Of a stretch of 64,000 nt of DNA, positions 44,066 through 52,816 are shown in pieces. The stretch covers positions 92,975 through 156,974 of the forward strand of contig JAHCHW010000011.1 of NCBI GenBank assembly GCA_026129525.1, given 5' to 3'. Positions within the stretch are counted from its first letter, which is position 1. Each line of letters opens with the position of its first letter. Source of the DNA: Chitinophagales bacterium. Its GTDB lineage: Bacteria > Bacteroidota > Bacteroidia > Chitinophagales > LD1. Position numbers and translations under genes: made by a program. The notes under the pieces were generated by a model. That model was given only the letters and a program-made list of their open reading frames with translations, was not told where the DNA came from and did not search any database.

Positions 44066-47000
44066 TCAATACTTTATAATCTTCTCCTTGAAATCGGTAT
44101 TGGCTACTTTTATAAAATACATACCTACTTCCAGGTCGGCTATTTTTAATACGGGGCTGTTGCCCGAAAGTATTGCTGATTTTACCAGTTTGCCGCTTAA
44201 ATCATAAAGTTCAACTCCTACCGCTTCAGCCGATGGATTGAATCCTTCGATGTACACTTCGTTGTGAGCAGGATTAGGATATACCTTAAAGTTGCTTGCT
44301 GCCACCGGTTCCGGTTCTGCTCCTTCCGCCTCTTCCGCCTCATCGCGCTTGGCTGCCGCTACAACGGATGGGGGCTGGCAGGTTAGATTAATGTTTAAAG
44401 GAACCACGTACTTGTGTCCTTTAAACACAGAACCGTTTTTAAAATTGATTTTCTCGGCATAGCAGGAACCTTCAAGTCTTGAAAACAAATCGAACTCCAC
44501 TTCTGCCGAAGGTGCATAAATGGAACCCTGTACCAGTGAATTATTAAACTTAGCCGGTGCCTGCCCTGAATAATTTATCTGTACATCGCGTGTGCTTCCT
44601 CCTCCAATAACCAAGAACTGAAGATTGTTGCGCTCATGCGGCTGCCATTTATTTACATTGATGGTTATCGGTCCTCCCGATGTTTGGTAACGAATCGTTG
44701 AATTATCACCGTGGATATGCCATGTTCCAATATTGTAAACTCCGCTGGAGAGCGTAAGCTGTGTGTTTTGGTCTTGCGTTATTTCAAGGTAAGTTCCCGG
44801 GGCAAGGGTAAGGGTTGTATTCTTAGCCAGTTTAATTTTAGCGCCCGAGTTAACAGACGGAATATTCAACAGAGGAAGTGCAGGCGCTGTAACGCAGGAA
44901 GAGTTCTGGCTCGCCACACCGGTCAGATTAAAAGATGATTTCGAGTTATGGATGTGTACCGTTTTGCCTACCTGTGCATTATCGGCAATTACTTTTGATT
45001 CACCGTGGAGAATAACTTTTTCGGCAGTATAAATATCGCCTACTATAGTAACAGCCGGTGCGTTCTTGTGCGAAACATTTTCGAAAACAACATCACTTGC
45101 TGCCCCTATGTTGCCAAACGATGCATTGAAATTCTTATCGAACTTTATGTCGCGAACAGCAAACAGGGTAAAATCGGTAATAGATGTGATTACTTCAGCC
45201 CCTAAATCAACCGGGGTAACAATGTGCGGAGCAGTTGCCTGCATGGTGCACTGGTTCAGATTGCTTTCAACAAAAGTGCCTATGGGGCTTGTACCGTAGG
45301 CATTTGCCGAAACATTGTAGTTAACCTGCCCAAAGCATCCGCCATTAAGCACCGCTGATTTTTCCGGTTCAACCGTAACCAGTACTTCAATGGTTTTTGT
45401 TTGCCCTACTGCCAGTGTATTGCCGGCAGCAAGCAAATTAAAATCGGTTCCGCCATTATAGGCAGGGTTTACCGTAAAGCCGGTGCTGCTTACGCAGGTT
45501 GCCTGGTAACCGGTGGCTGTTGCAAATGCGGCAGCCAGATTAAAAGTAGTTTGCACATTGCTCAAACTTACATCACCGTTATTTTTTACTGCTATTTCAT
45601 ACACTACTTGTCTTTTACCTCCGCCAATATTGCGTATGTCTTTTACGGTTATACCGGTTATATCAATAATAGGGTTTTCAGGATCCAGTAAAAATCCTGC
45701 AAGGTTAATAGTGCGGGTTCCCTGCAATAAAAAGTCATGTTCCAGAATTGTCTTTTCTCCAAACTTTTCTTTCGGAGTTGCTGTGCTAACCAAGGAGGTT
45801 TGAAGAATGCCCGGTATATCTACCTTGCCAAATTCTAACTGAATATTACTGTAGTACTCCTGTTTAGAGAAGGTGTGAAAATTACCGTTGATGAAAGAAG
45901 TGCCTGAAACCGGAACCGGGCTGCTTAAATTTTGCGGGAACGAAGCAATGATGTATTGCCCTGCCTTTAAGTTTACTAATTGTCCGGTGGCGGAGTAATC
46001 AACCAAGCCGTTGGCGTGGTGCACGGTATAATTCATTACGGTGCCCAAATTTAACTGGAGATTAATAACCGGTGTAAACCGAAAATCAAGCGTTTGGTCA
46101 ACCGTCATGGTTGGCGATATATCTCCGGCATCTACACTGCCCATCCCTCCGCCCAAACTAAACCCTGTGTTATAGCCCATCAATTCAAGCAGCGATATAA
46201 GGTCGTATTTTAAATTGGTAATTTCAGATTGCACGCCCGAAACTTGCAAAGTAGCGCCTCCATTGAGCGCTGTAAAATTCAGGTCAGCGCTGGTAATGTC
46301 GGTAAACTCGCCTTCCATATCAGGAAGTGGCGGTCCGTTGGGAGGAAGGTCAGGAGTAAGAATAGTTACGGTGGCGGTATCCGGAAATTCTGCAAACGAA
46401 TAGTTTTGTCCCGTTGATGCGTTGAACTGGTTCACTGCAGTTTGGGCTATATTCAAAAAGGGTAAAGCAGGCGACCAACGGCAGCCAAGCAACGATGCCT
46501 CGTTGGCACCGGGTCCAAAAGCATTTTCGCAAATGTTTACCAATGGCGGCAGCGAAGGCAAACCTGTTCCTATACTGTACGATAATCCTTCATTAAAATG
46601 TTTTTGCCCTCCACATGCTTCGTAACTGCAAAGACCCGACAAGCAAGGATAATAAAAGGTGGTTCCGAACCCTACATAAGCGGACACGCCTAATGCTACG
46701 TTATACGAAAGGTTATCTACATAAGGTCCTATTTCCTGATTTACAAAAGGCGGCTTTACCTCAAGCTTTTTGTTGTTGTTGGGTTCAAGTATGTTATAGT
46801 TAGTATTGATTCGTATTTCATTACCGCAGGCAAAAGAATTAGCAGCCGGATAAGTAACCACTACCTCTACGGGGTAGTCAATGGCAACATCGGCATTGCC
46901 TACCGAGTGTATCTGGTAATAACCACCTGCATCAACATTAGCGCTCATATTAAAGTAAGGGTTAAAGCCAGAGCAGAAAAAAGATACTCCGTTGGTTAAA

Positions 47001-47326
47001 TCAGTAAGCCAGCCAGGAATAGATATCCCCTGAGAGCTAAGGAGGGAAATCATTTGTGCGTTGCTGATAGCCGGAGTGGCACTACTGCTGAAGTTTTTAC
47101 TAAAGTTGACTCTGGATGCTGAACCTATCACCGGTGTGGGGTCGAGGTTTATGTTGTTAAAATTTTCGGTAAACCGAATGCTCTGCGTAACCGTCTCTGT
47201 GGTTCCTGCAATTTGCGCATGGCTCGTTTCGGGGCAAACCGAAAACAGTATGCATACAGCAAAAGGGGCAAGCAAATAAAAGCGTATAAAACGCTTTGCC
47301 AAGCGGAAGGTAGTGGGCTGTTTCAT
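44066..47326 (-). CDS. Large T9SS-secreted protein with DUF11-like and beta-helix-like regions
   Basis: 1086 residues. Signal peptide (LLAPFAVCILFSVCPETSHAQ). The first 500 residues are beta-rich and unassigned. A DUF11-like repeat domain follows (ITVKDIRNIGGGKRQVVYEI to FNLLAAGNTLAVGQT). Next is a Ser/Thr/Asn-rich beta-helix-like region (HGESKVIADNAQVGKTVHIH, LTLAPGTYLEITQ). A short acidic linker (DEAEEAEGAEPEP) leads to a type A sorting domain (FKVYPNPAHNEVYIEGF). It is probably exported by T9SS to the surface. A TATATTTG box lies 79 nt upstream. Confidence 0.85.
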   Translation of the reverse strand: MKQPTTFRLAKRFIRFYLLAPFAVCILFSVCPETSHAQIAGTTETVTQSIRFTENFNNINLDPTPVIGSASRVNFSKNFSSSATPAISNAQMISLLSSQGISIPGWLTDLTNGVSFFCSGFNPYFNMSANVDAGGYYQIHSVGNADVAIDYPVEVVVTYPAANSFACGNEIRINTNYNILEPNNNKKLEVKPPFVNQEIGPYVDNLSYNVALGVSAYVGFGTTFYYPCLSGLCSYEACGGQKHFNEGLSYSIGTGLPSLPPLVNICENAFGPGANEASLLGCRWSPALPFLNIAQTAVNQFNASTGQNYSFAEFPDTATVTILTPDLPPNGPPLPDMEGEFTDITSADLNFTALNGGATLQVSGVQSEITNLKYDLISLLELMGYNTGFSLGGGMGSVDAGDISPTMTVDQTLDFRFTPVINLQLNLGTVMNYTVHHANGLVDYSATGQLVNLKAGQYIIASFPQNLSSPVPVSGTSFINGNFHTFSKQEYYSNIQLEFGKVDIPGILQTSLVSTATPKEKFGEKTILEHDFLLQGTRTINLAGFLLDPENPIIDITGITVKDIRNIGGGKRQVVYEIAVKNNGDVSLSNVQTTFNLAAAFATATGYQATCVSSTGFTVNPAYNGGTDFNLLAAGNTLAVGQTKTIEVLVTVEPEKSAVLNGGCFGQVNYNVSANAYGTSPIGTFVESNLNQCTMQATAPHIVTPVDLGAEVITSITDFTLFAVRDIKFDKNFNASFGNIGAASDVVFENVSHKNAPAVTIVGDIYTAEKVILHGESKVIADNAQVGKTVHIHNSKSSFNLTGVASQNSSCVTAPALPLLNIPSVNSGAKIKLAKNTTLTLAPGTYLEITQDQNTQLTLSSGVYNIGTWHIHGDNSTIRYQTSGGPITINVNKWQPHERNNLQFLVIGGGSTRDVQINYSGQAPAKFNNSLVQGSIYAPSAEVEFDLFSRLEGSCYAEKINFKNGSVFKGHKYVVPLNINLTCQPPSVVAAAKRDEAEEAEGAEPEPVAASNFKVYPNPAHNEVYIEGFNPSAEAVGVELYDLSGKLVKSAILSGNSPVLKIADLEVGMYFIKVANTDFKEKIIKY

Positions 47327-47661
47327 AACATTATTTTTGTTAGTGAATGGCTTTTGATAGGCAATGGTGAACCTGGAAAAATGTGCCTACCCAAATGTGT
47401 CTTGTCAAATATAAGCGGTTTTTCATAAAAAAGTGTATGGCTCTGCTTTTTTTTGTTGGTGTGCCACTATAACTGTTTGGAAGAGATTATGAAGATTCTG
47501 CTTTTAACGAACACAACGTAAGTTTTTTGATGTGACAGAAAAGAGCTTACTACGTAAGTTGCATGAAGAAGGAACACAGAGGCAAAAGGTGAATGCCTAT
47601 AGGCTGTTTTCGATGCGGAAAAATGCCTTTGCGGAGTTTACTAATTAAAGCAAAACAACTT
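47327..47661. other. 335-bp gap
   Basis: No gene recognised. It contains the candidate minus-strand promoter at 47406-47413 and a 9-nt direct repeat (ACGTAAGTT) at 47516 and 47552. Nothing else stands out. Confidence 0.5.
47406..47413 (-). promoter_or_regulatory. -7 element for the gene at 47326
   Basis: TATATTTG on the minus strand, 79 nt before the ATG, which would leave a long untranslated leader. Confidence 0.4.
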
Positions 47662-48393
47662 TTAAAAACGCGCCTTAGTGAAAGTAAAATTGTGAAAAGC
47701 GGAGAGCCGGATGCCATGCACCGTTTCTTTTCTTGTACCGATAAGCGAATACACATTCAAGTAGCCTAACTGCAAGTGTAGCGCAGCGTTAATGTTGTAG
47801 GTAAGCCCGGCAAAGGCACGGTTTTGGTCGTAAAGTTTTGCTTTATCGGAAGCATAAGCATTTAAGAATACCTCGTTATTAAGCACTACTCCCCAACTGC
47901 CTTCTTTAAACTGCTTTTTGTTGATGCAAAAAATAAACATGGCGCTCAAACGGAAACGTTGGCGAAAAACAAAACCATCGGCAAGTTTTTCTGCGGCTGT
48001 GTTTTGAAGTAAACGTTGCTCGCTGCGGATATAGTTGGCGGTTCTGAAATTTTTATGAGTATGCGTATAAAACACCTGCTGCCAGGGGCGGTGTTCGGGA
48101 CGCATAAAACGTTGATTACTTACCGAAGGGAAATGAAGTACGCCTGCATAGCCTGCCGTAAACCGCCAGTCGTTGTCTAAAAAGTAAGTTGCGCCAAAAC
48201 GAAAAATTTCGGTGTGCAGGTTTTTTGAAAACTCATTTTTTGTGCGGTGGTGAATATCCACCCAATACCCCCAGTGCGGGGTTATTCGCCCCTGATGGAT
48301 GTAACCAAACCACAGCTGCTTATCGGTGTTAGCTGTTACAACAGCAGCAACAAAAAGAAAAGCTCCCGTAAAAAACAATTTAACACTACGCAT
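47662..48393 (-). CDS. DUF2490 outer-membrane-type protein
   Basis: 243 residues. Signal peptide (LFFTGAFLFVAAVVTA). DUF2490 beta-barrel-like protein: LWFGYIHQGRITPHWGYWVDIHHR opens the domain, internal strands alternate, and the last residues (LSAFHNFTF) resemble a terminal beta-signal. Aromatic residues are abundant, as in small porin-like outer-membrane proteins. Function unknown. Divergent from the DMT-type gene at 48528. Confidence 0.85.
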   Translation of the reverse strand: MRSVKLFFTGAFLFVAAVVTANTDKQLWFGYIHQGRITPHWGYWVDIHHRTKNEFSKNLHTEIFRFGATYFLDNDWRFTAGYAGVLHFPSVSNQRFMRPEHRPWQQVFYTHTHKNFRTANYIRSEQRLLQNTAAEKLADGFVFRQRFRLSAMFIFCINKKQFKEGSWGVVLNNEVFLNAYASDKAKLYDQNRAFAGLTYNINAALHLQLGYLNVYSLIGTRKETVHGIRLSAFHNFTFTKARF

Positions 48394-48503
48394 GCGGCAA
48401 TAATAAATGCCCTTGTTTGGTTTAAAAACATAACAGCCTTGAAAGTACTTTGGTTTACATTCTTTAACTGTTTGGGATAATTAGAAATACTGCTCCGGCA
48501 TGT

Positions 48504-48511
48504 TACATTAG
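48504..48511 (+). promoter_or_regulatory. -7 element for the gene at 48528
   Basis: TACATTAG, 16 nt before the ATG. It is the A-variant also seen before 3775. Confidence 0.4.
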
Positions 48512-48527
48512 TTCCAAAATTGCTTTT

Positions 48528-48866
48528 ATGTCAACCATTTTTTTGCTTCTCGCCTCCAATATTTTTATGACCATTGCCTGGTACGGACACTTGCGCTTTA
48601 AAGAAGTTCCGCTTTGGAAAACCGTACTGCTTAGCTGGGGCATTGCTTTTTTTGAGTATTGCCTGATGGTGCCTGCCAACAGGCTCGGGTATATGAGTGG
48701 TACGTTTACCGCATCGCAGTTAAAAATTGTGCAGGAGGTTATTACGCTTGTGGTGTTTGCCGCCTTTTCTGTTTTGTATCTCAAAGAAGAAATTAAGTGG
48801 AACTACCTAGTAAGTTTTGCATTTGTTTTAGGAGCAGTGTTCTTTGCTTTTAAGAAGTTTGATTGA
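48528..48866 (+). CDS. DMT family (DUF486) small membrane protein
   Basis: 112 residues with four hydrophobic helices (FLLLASNIFMTIAWYGHLRF, KTVLLSWGIAFFEYCLMVPA, QLKIVQEVITLVVFAAFSVL, WNYLVSFAFVLGAVFFAF). This is the DUF486 pattern, related to EmrE-like transporters of the DMT superfamily. It would act as a dimer in the inner membrane. Substrate unknown. It is separated by 80 bp and its own -7 box from the downstream glycosyltransferase gene. Confidence 0.88.
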   Translation: MSTIFLLLASNIFMTIAWYGHLRFKEVPLWKTVLLSWGIAFFEYCLMVPANRLGYMSGTFTASQLKIVQEVITLVVFAAFSVLYLKEEIKWNYLVSFAFVLGAVFFAFKKFD

Positions 48867-48922
48867 GGGCATTTTGTAAGAAGCAGCGTTTAATCTTTCG
48901 CAGGGCATCCGCTTCAAATCTT

Positions 48923-48930
48923 TACTTTAG
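48923..48930 (+). promoter_or_regulatory. -7 element for the GT4 operon
   Basis: TACTTTAG, 16 nt before the ATG at 48947. Confidence 0.4.
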
Positions 48931-48946
48931 CGCCCGTTTTTAACGG

Positions 48947-50158
48947 ATGACGTTGCATTCTTCCAAACTTAACATACTTGTGCTGCTTAACCGTGTTCCG
49001 TATCCGCTGAACGATGGAGGGGCTATTGGTGCTTACAATTTTATAAAAGGATATGCCGATGCCGGTTGCGATGTAACTATACTTACCATGAACACCGCCC
49101 GCCATTATGTAGAGAGCGATAAGATAAAAGAAGTGCTGGGCGGTTTTGGCAAAGGACATGCGGTGTATGTAGATAATCGCATAAAGCCTTTGGGGGCAAT
49201 CAAGAATTTATTTACCGGAAAATCATACATCACCGAACGGTTTGTATCGCAGGAATTTAAAGATGCTTTGATACGGCTGCTAACAGGCACCAAATATGAT
49301 GTGGTGCATATTGACGGTATTCCTCCGGCAAATTACATTTCGGTTGTTCGCGAACATGCCAAAGCAAAAGTTTCGATGCGCGCCCATAATGTGGAGTACA
49401 TGATTTGGAAACGCATTGCCGAAAACGAAAACAATCCGGTTAAGAAGTGGTATTTGAAACTGCAATCGGAACGGTTAGCAGCTTTTGAGCGCAAAGTCTG
49501 GCAGCAATGCGATTTGGTAATGGCCATAAGCCGCGAAGACGAAGCAACCATATTGAACGATGTGCCCGAAGCAAAAACGGCAATAGTTCCGGCAGGAATG
49601 GATATACCGCGGCAGCCGTTAAACACTAATTTTAATCCGCTCGATTTGTGTTTTATAGGTGCTATGGACTGGATGCCCAACATACAAGGCATGGAATGGT
49701 TTGTAGAAAAAGTGTTGCCGGTGCTGCAAGCGGAATTTCCCAAAATAAAAGTAGCGGTAGCAGGCAAAAAAACACCCGACTCGTTTATGGCGCTTGAATC
49801 GGAAAATTTGTTGCCTGTAGGCGAAGTGCCCGATGCTAAAGAGTTTATGCTGCAACACGGTTTAATGATTGTTCCCATTGTTTCGGGCAGCGGCATACGC
49901 ATAAAAATTCTGGAAGGAATGGCACTTGGCAAAACAGTGCTTGCTACTACTATGGCAGCCGAAGGTTTAGGCTTAAGTAACGGAGAAACCATTTTGATAG
50001 CTGATACGCCCAAAGAATTTTCGGAACAGATAAAACGTTGCATAAACGATGCTTCGCTGGCAAAAAAGATAGGTACAAACGCACACCGCTTTGCTTATGA
50101 GCATTACCGCAACAAATCCATTTTTGAAAAACTGATTGCCCGCTACCGCAAACTATGA
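48947..50158 (+). CDS. Glycosyltransferase family 4
   Basis: 403 residues with two Rossmann-like domains. The N-terminus is NILVLLNRVPYPLNDGGAIGAYNFIKG. The GT4 signature of the C-terminal domain is seen in VPIVSGSGIRIKILEGMALGKTVLATTMAAEGL, which binds the nucleotide-sugar donor. It is cytosolic and probably adds a hexose to a lipid-linked or surface glycan. The start of the downstream GT2 gene overlaps its stop by 4 bp (ATGA), a sign of translational coupling. Confidence 0.92.
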   Translation: MTLHSSKLNILVLLNRVPYPLNDGGAIGAYNFIKGYADAGCDVTILTMNTARHYVESDKIKEVLGGFGKGHAVYVDNRIKPLGAIKNLFTGKSYITERFVSQEFKDALIRLLTGTKYDVVHIDGIPPANYISVVREHAKAKVSMRAHNVEYMIWKRIAENENNPVKKWYLKLQSERLAAFERKVWQQCDLVMAISREDEATILNDVPEAKTAIVPAGMDIPRQPLNTNFNPLDLCFIGAMDWMPNIQGMEWFVEKVLPVLQAEFPKIKVAVAGKKTPDSFMALESENLLPVGEVPDAKEFMLQHGLMIVPIVSGSGIRIKILEGMALGKTVLATTMAAEGLGLSNGETILIADTPKEFSEQIKRCINDASLAKKIGTNAHRFAYEHYRNKSIFEKLIARYRKL

Positions 50159-51375
50159 TTACCACAGCCGCTGTTGTTTTTTGGGGTAGTGTTTTGCTGG
50201 TAGCACATTCGTATGTGTTGTATCCGTTGTTACTGAAATTGTTTTCTATCGGCAAAAAGGGAAACAGCAACGTGTATGCGGTTGATGATGTTTCGCTCCC
50301 GCAGGTATATGTAGTATTTGCTGCTTACAATGAAGAGAAAGTAATTGCCGAAAAATTAGAGAGCATTTTTCGCACTTCGTATCCAATGGAGAAATTAAAG
50401 GTGTATGTAGGCTCCGATAACTCAACCGACCGCACTAACGAAATTATTGAGCAGTTTGCTGCCCAACATCCGCAACTGCATTTTTTTTCATTTGAAGGCA
50501 GAAATGGCAAAGCAACGGTTCTGAACAAACTTGTTTCCGAGATAGAATCAACCGGAATTGATAAGGATAATACGGTTTATGTTTTTACCGATGCCAATGT
50601 AATGTTCACCACCGATACCTTGTATGAGTTAGCCAAGCATTTTAAAAACGAAACCATAGGACAAATTGGTGCAAACATTTTAAACCGCGGCCAACAGAGA
50701 GATGGTATTTCGCATCAGGAAACTGCCTACATACAGCGCGAAAACCATATTAAGTATTTGGAGGGGTTAAACTGGGGTAGCATGATGGGTGCCTTTGGTG
50801 CCTGCCATGCCATGCGTGCCAACATGTGGACGGTTATTCCATCGAACTACCTAATGGAAGATTTTTATTTAAGCATGCACGTGCTTTCGCAAAACAAAAA
50901 AGCAATTAAAGAATTGAAAGCCGTATGCTACGAAGATGTATCGAACGAAGTGCAGGAAGAATTTAAACGAAAAACGCGCATACAGGCAGGTAATTTTCAA
51001 AACCTCTCCTCGTATTGGAAACTTCTGTTTCGCTTTAATGCTGTTTCGTTCTGCTTTTTATCGCATAAAGTATTGCGGTGGTTGGGTCCGTTGTTTATAG
51101 TGCTGGCGTATGTAAGCAATTTGCTGCTGTGGGTAAGCGGAGCACAGTTCCCTGTTGTTCCAAACATCTACAAAATCACGTTTTTACTGCAAAATATTTT
51201 ACTGCTAACACCGCTCATTGACCGATTTTTACAATCGAACAATGTTCATTTAAAATTGCTGAGGTTTGTGGCATATTTCTATTGGATGAACCTCGCCCTT
51301 GTAAAGGGTTTAGGCATGTATGTAAAAGGCGTTAAAACGAGTGCGTGGAGTCCGACAAAACGAAACATAAACTGA
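50155..51375 (+). CDS. Glycosyltransferase family 2, membrane-anchored
   Basis: 406 residues. An N-terminal helix ([21 protein letters not shown]) and two to three C-terminal helices ([30 protein letters not shown]) flank a GT2 domain. Within it are [31 protein letters not shown] (DxD-like) and [14 protein letters not shown] (processive-type Q/R motif). It probably works at the inner membrane on an extracellular or surface polysaccharide. It ends 14 bp before the ribBA start. Confidence 0.9.
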   Translation: MITTAAVVFWGSVLLVAHSYVLYPLLLKLFSIGKKGNSNVYAVDDVSLPQVYVVFAAYNEEKVIAEKLESIFRTSYPMEKLKVYVGSDNSTDRTNEIIEQFAAQHPQLHFFSFEGRNGKATVLNKLVSEIESTGIDKDNTVYVFTDANVMFTTDTLYELAKHFKNETIGQIGANILNRGQQRDGISHQETAYIQRENHIKYLEGLNWGSMMGAFGACHAMRANMWTVIPSNYLMEDFYLSMHVLSQNKKAIKELKAVCYEDVSNEVQEEFKRKTRIQAGNFQNLSSYWKLLFRFNAVSFCFLSHKVLRWLGPLFIVLAYVSNLLLWVSGAQFPVVPNIYKITFLLQNILLLTPLIDRFLQSNNVHLKLLRFVAYFYWMNLALVKGLGMYVKGVKTSAWSPTKRNIN

Positions 51376-51389
51376 TAATTGCAGCCGAA

Positions 51390-52625
51390 ATGAAATCAAA
51401 ACTAAATACCATCCCCGAAGCCATAGCCGATATTAAGAAAGGCAAACTGGTAATTGTTGTTGATGATGAAGACCGCGAAAACGAAGGTGACTTTATTGCA
51501 GCAGCACATCATATTACACCGCAGGTTATCAATTTTATGGCAACGCATGGGCGCGGATTAATTTGTATGCCTATGGCAGAAGAAATGTGCGACCGCCTCG
51601 GGCTTTCGCTGATGGTTTCGCAAAATTCTTCGCATCACGAAACAGCCTTCACCGTTTCGGTTGATTTAATCGGACACGGTTGCACCACCGGTATTTCGGC
51701 ACATGACCGTGCAAAAACCATAAAGCAATTAGTTAACCCCGAAGCAAAGCCCGAAGATTTTGCCCGCCCCGGACATATTTTCCCGTTGCGTGCCAAAACA
51801 GGCGGAGTGCTTCGCAGAGCGGGGCATACCGAAGCTACCATTGATTTAGCCCGAATGGCAGGTTACGAGCCTGCCGGAGTGTTGGTAGAAATAATGAATG
51901 CCGATGGCAGTATGGCGCGCCTGCCGCAGTTACTGAAGATTGCCAAAAAATTCAACCTCAAAATCATTTCCATAAAAGATTTGATTGAGTACCGTATGAA
52001 ACACGAGCGCCTTGTAACGCGCGAAGTGGAAGTAGATATGCCTACCAAGTACGGTCATTTTCGCGTGCGTGCTTACTCGCAGCCCGGAGCACCCGAGCCG
52101 CATTTAGCTATTATAAAAGGCGCTTGGAAAGAAAATGAGCCTGTGCTGGTTCGTGTTCATTCTTCGTGTTTAACGGGCGATATTATGGGGTCTATGCGCT
52201 GCGATTGTGGCGACCAGTTGAACTGCGCTTTGCAAATGATAGAAAAGGAAGGCAAAGGTGTAGTACTTTACATGCAGCAAGAAGGGCGCGGCATTGGGCT
52301 GCTCAACAAACTGAAAGCATACCAACTGCAAGAGCAGGGCTTCGATACCTTTGAGGCGAATCTTAAACTCGGTTTACCGATGGATGCCCGCGATTACGGT
52401 GTGGGCGCTCAAATTCTGAACGACCTCGGCATTTCGAAAATGCGCTTAATGAGCAACAACCCTAAAAAGCGTGTGGGCTTAATTGGTTACGGTTTAGAGA
52501 TTGTAGAAAACGTTCATATTGAAACGGAACCGAATCAGCATAACAAAAACTATTTGCAGGCAAAGCGCGATAAAGGCGGGCATGAAATTCTGAAGAAGAG
52601 GAAGAACCCTTCTAAGAAAAAATAG
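51390..52625 (+). CDS. ribBA: Bifunctional 3,4-dihydroxy-2-butanone-4-phosphate synthase / GTP cyclohydrolase II
   Basis: 411 residues from ATG 51390 (the in-frame start at 51345 lies inside the GT2 gene). First-committed-step enzyme pair of riboflavin synthesis. The RibB half has [16 protein letters not shown] and [13 protein letters not shown]. The RibA half has [19 protein letters not shown] (zinc cysteines), [11 protein letters not shown] and [13 protein letters not shown]. Both domains are complete. It follows two glycosyltransferase genes at close spacing, an unusual partner set. Confidence 0.95.
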   Translation: MKSKLNTIPEAIADIKKGKLVIVVDDEDRENEGDFIAAAHHITPQVINFMATHGRGLICMPMAEEMCDRLGLSLMVSQNSSHHETAFTVSVDLIGHGCTTGISAHDRAKTIKQLVNPEAKPEDFARPGHIFPLRAKTGGVLRRAGHTEATIDLARMAGYEPAGVLVEIMNADGSMARLPQLLKIAKKFNLKIISIKDLIEYRMKHERLVTREVEVDMPTKYGHFRVRAYSQPGAPEPHLAIIKGAWKENEPVLVRVHSSCLTGDIMGSMRCDCGDQLNCALQMIEKEGKGVVLYMQQEGRGIGLLNKLKAYQLQEQGFDTFEANLKLGLPMDARDYGVGAQILNDLGISKMRLMSNNPKKRVGLIGYGLEIVENVHIETEPNQHNKNYLQAKRDKGGHEILKKRKNPSKKK

Positions 52626-52632
52626 TGGTGCC

Positions 52633-52724
52633 CTAACACTTGTATCTATTATCATTCTCATAAACGACTTGTGCGAATCCTTCGGATTCATGCATACTTC
52701 ATTGCAAAGCAATGATAGTGTTAG
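52633..52724. repeat. Structured palindromic element (about 92 bp)
   Basis: Ends are CTAACACT (52633) and AGTGTTAG (52717), continuing inward as ATCATT (left) and AATGAT (right) with a 10-nt insertion on the left. Inside are two hairpins: GAATCC-TTC-GGATTC (52675-52689) and CATTGC-AAA-GCAATG (52700-52714). No coding potential. It resembles a small REP/MITE-like unit. Confidence 0.6.
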
Positions 52725-52756
52725 AGCTAAGCCTTTGTTCTTTTCGGAAAACTCTA

Positions 52757-52791
52757 TAAAAAAAGCCCCACCGTAACAACGGTGGAGCCTT
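52757..52791 (-). terminator. Rho-independent terminator
   Basis: GCTCCACCGT / ACGGTGGGGC arms (10 bp, one mismatch) with a 4-nt loop, then a run of seven T on the minus strand. It serves the minus-strand gene ending at 52817. Confidence 0.75.
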
Positions 52792-52816
52792 TAAGGACGC
52801 GTATGGGAAGAAAATC

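Noticed and set aside
47550..47756. 68-codon minus-strand reading frame upstream of the DUF2490 stop
   Set aside because: It overlaps the end of the DUF2490 gene in another frame and shows no recognisable domain.
49333..50043. 236-codon minus-strand reading frame
   Set aside because: Antisense to the GT4 gene, which carries clear glycosyltransferase motifs; no start signal or promoter box is visible.
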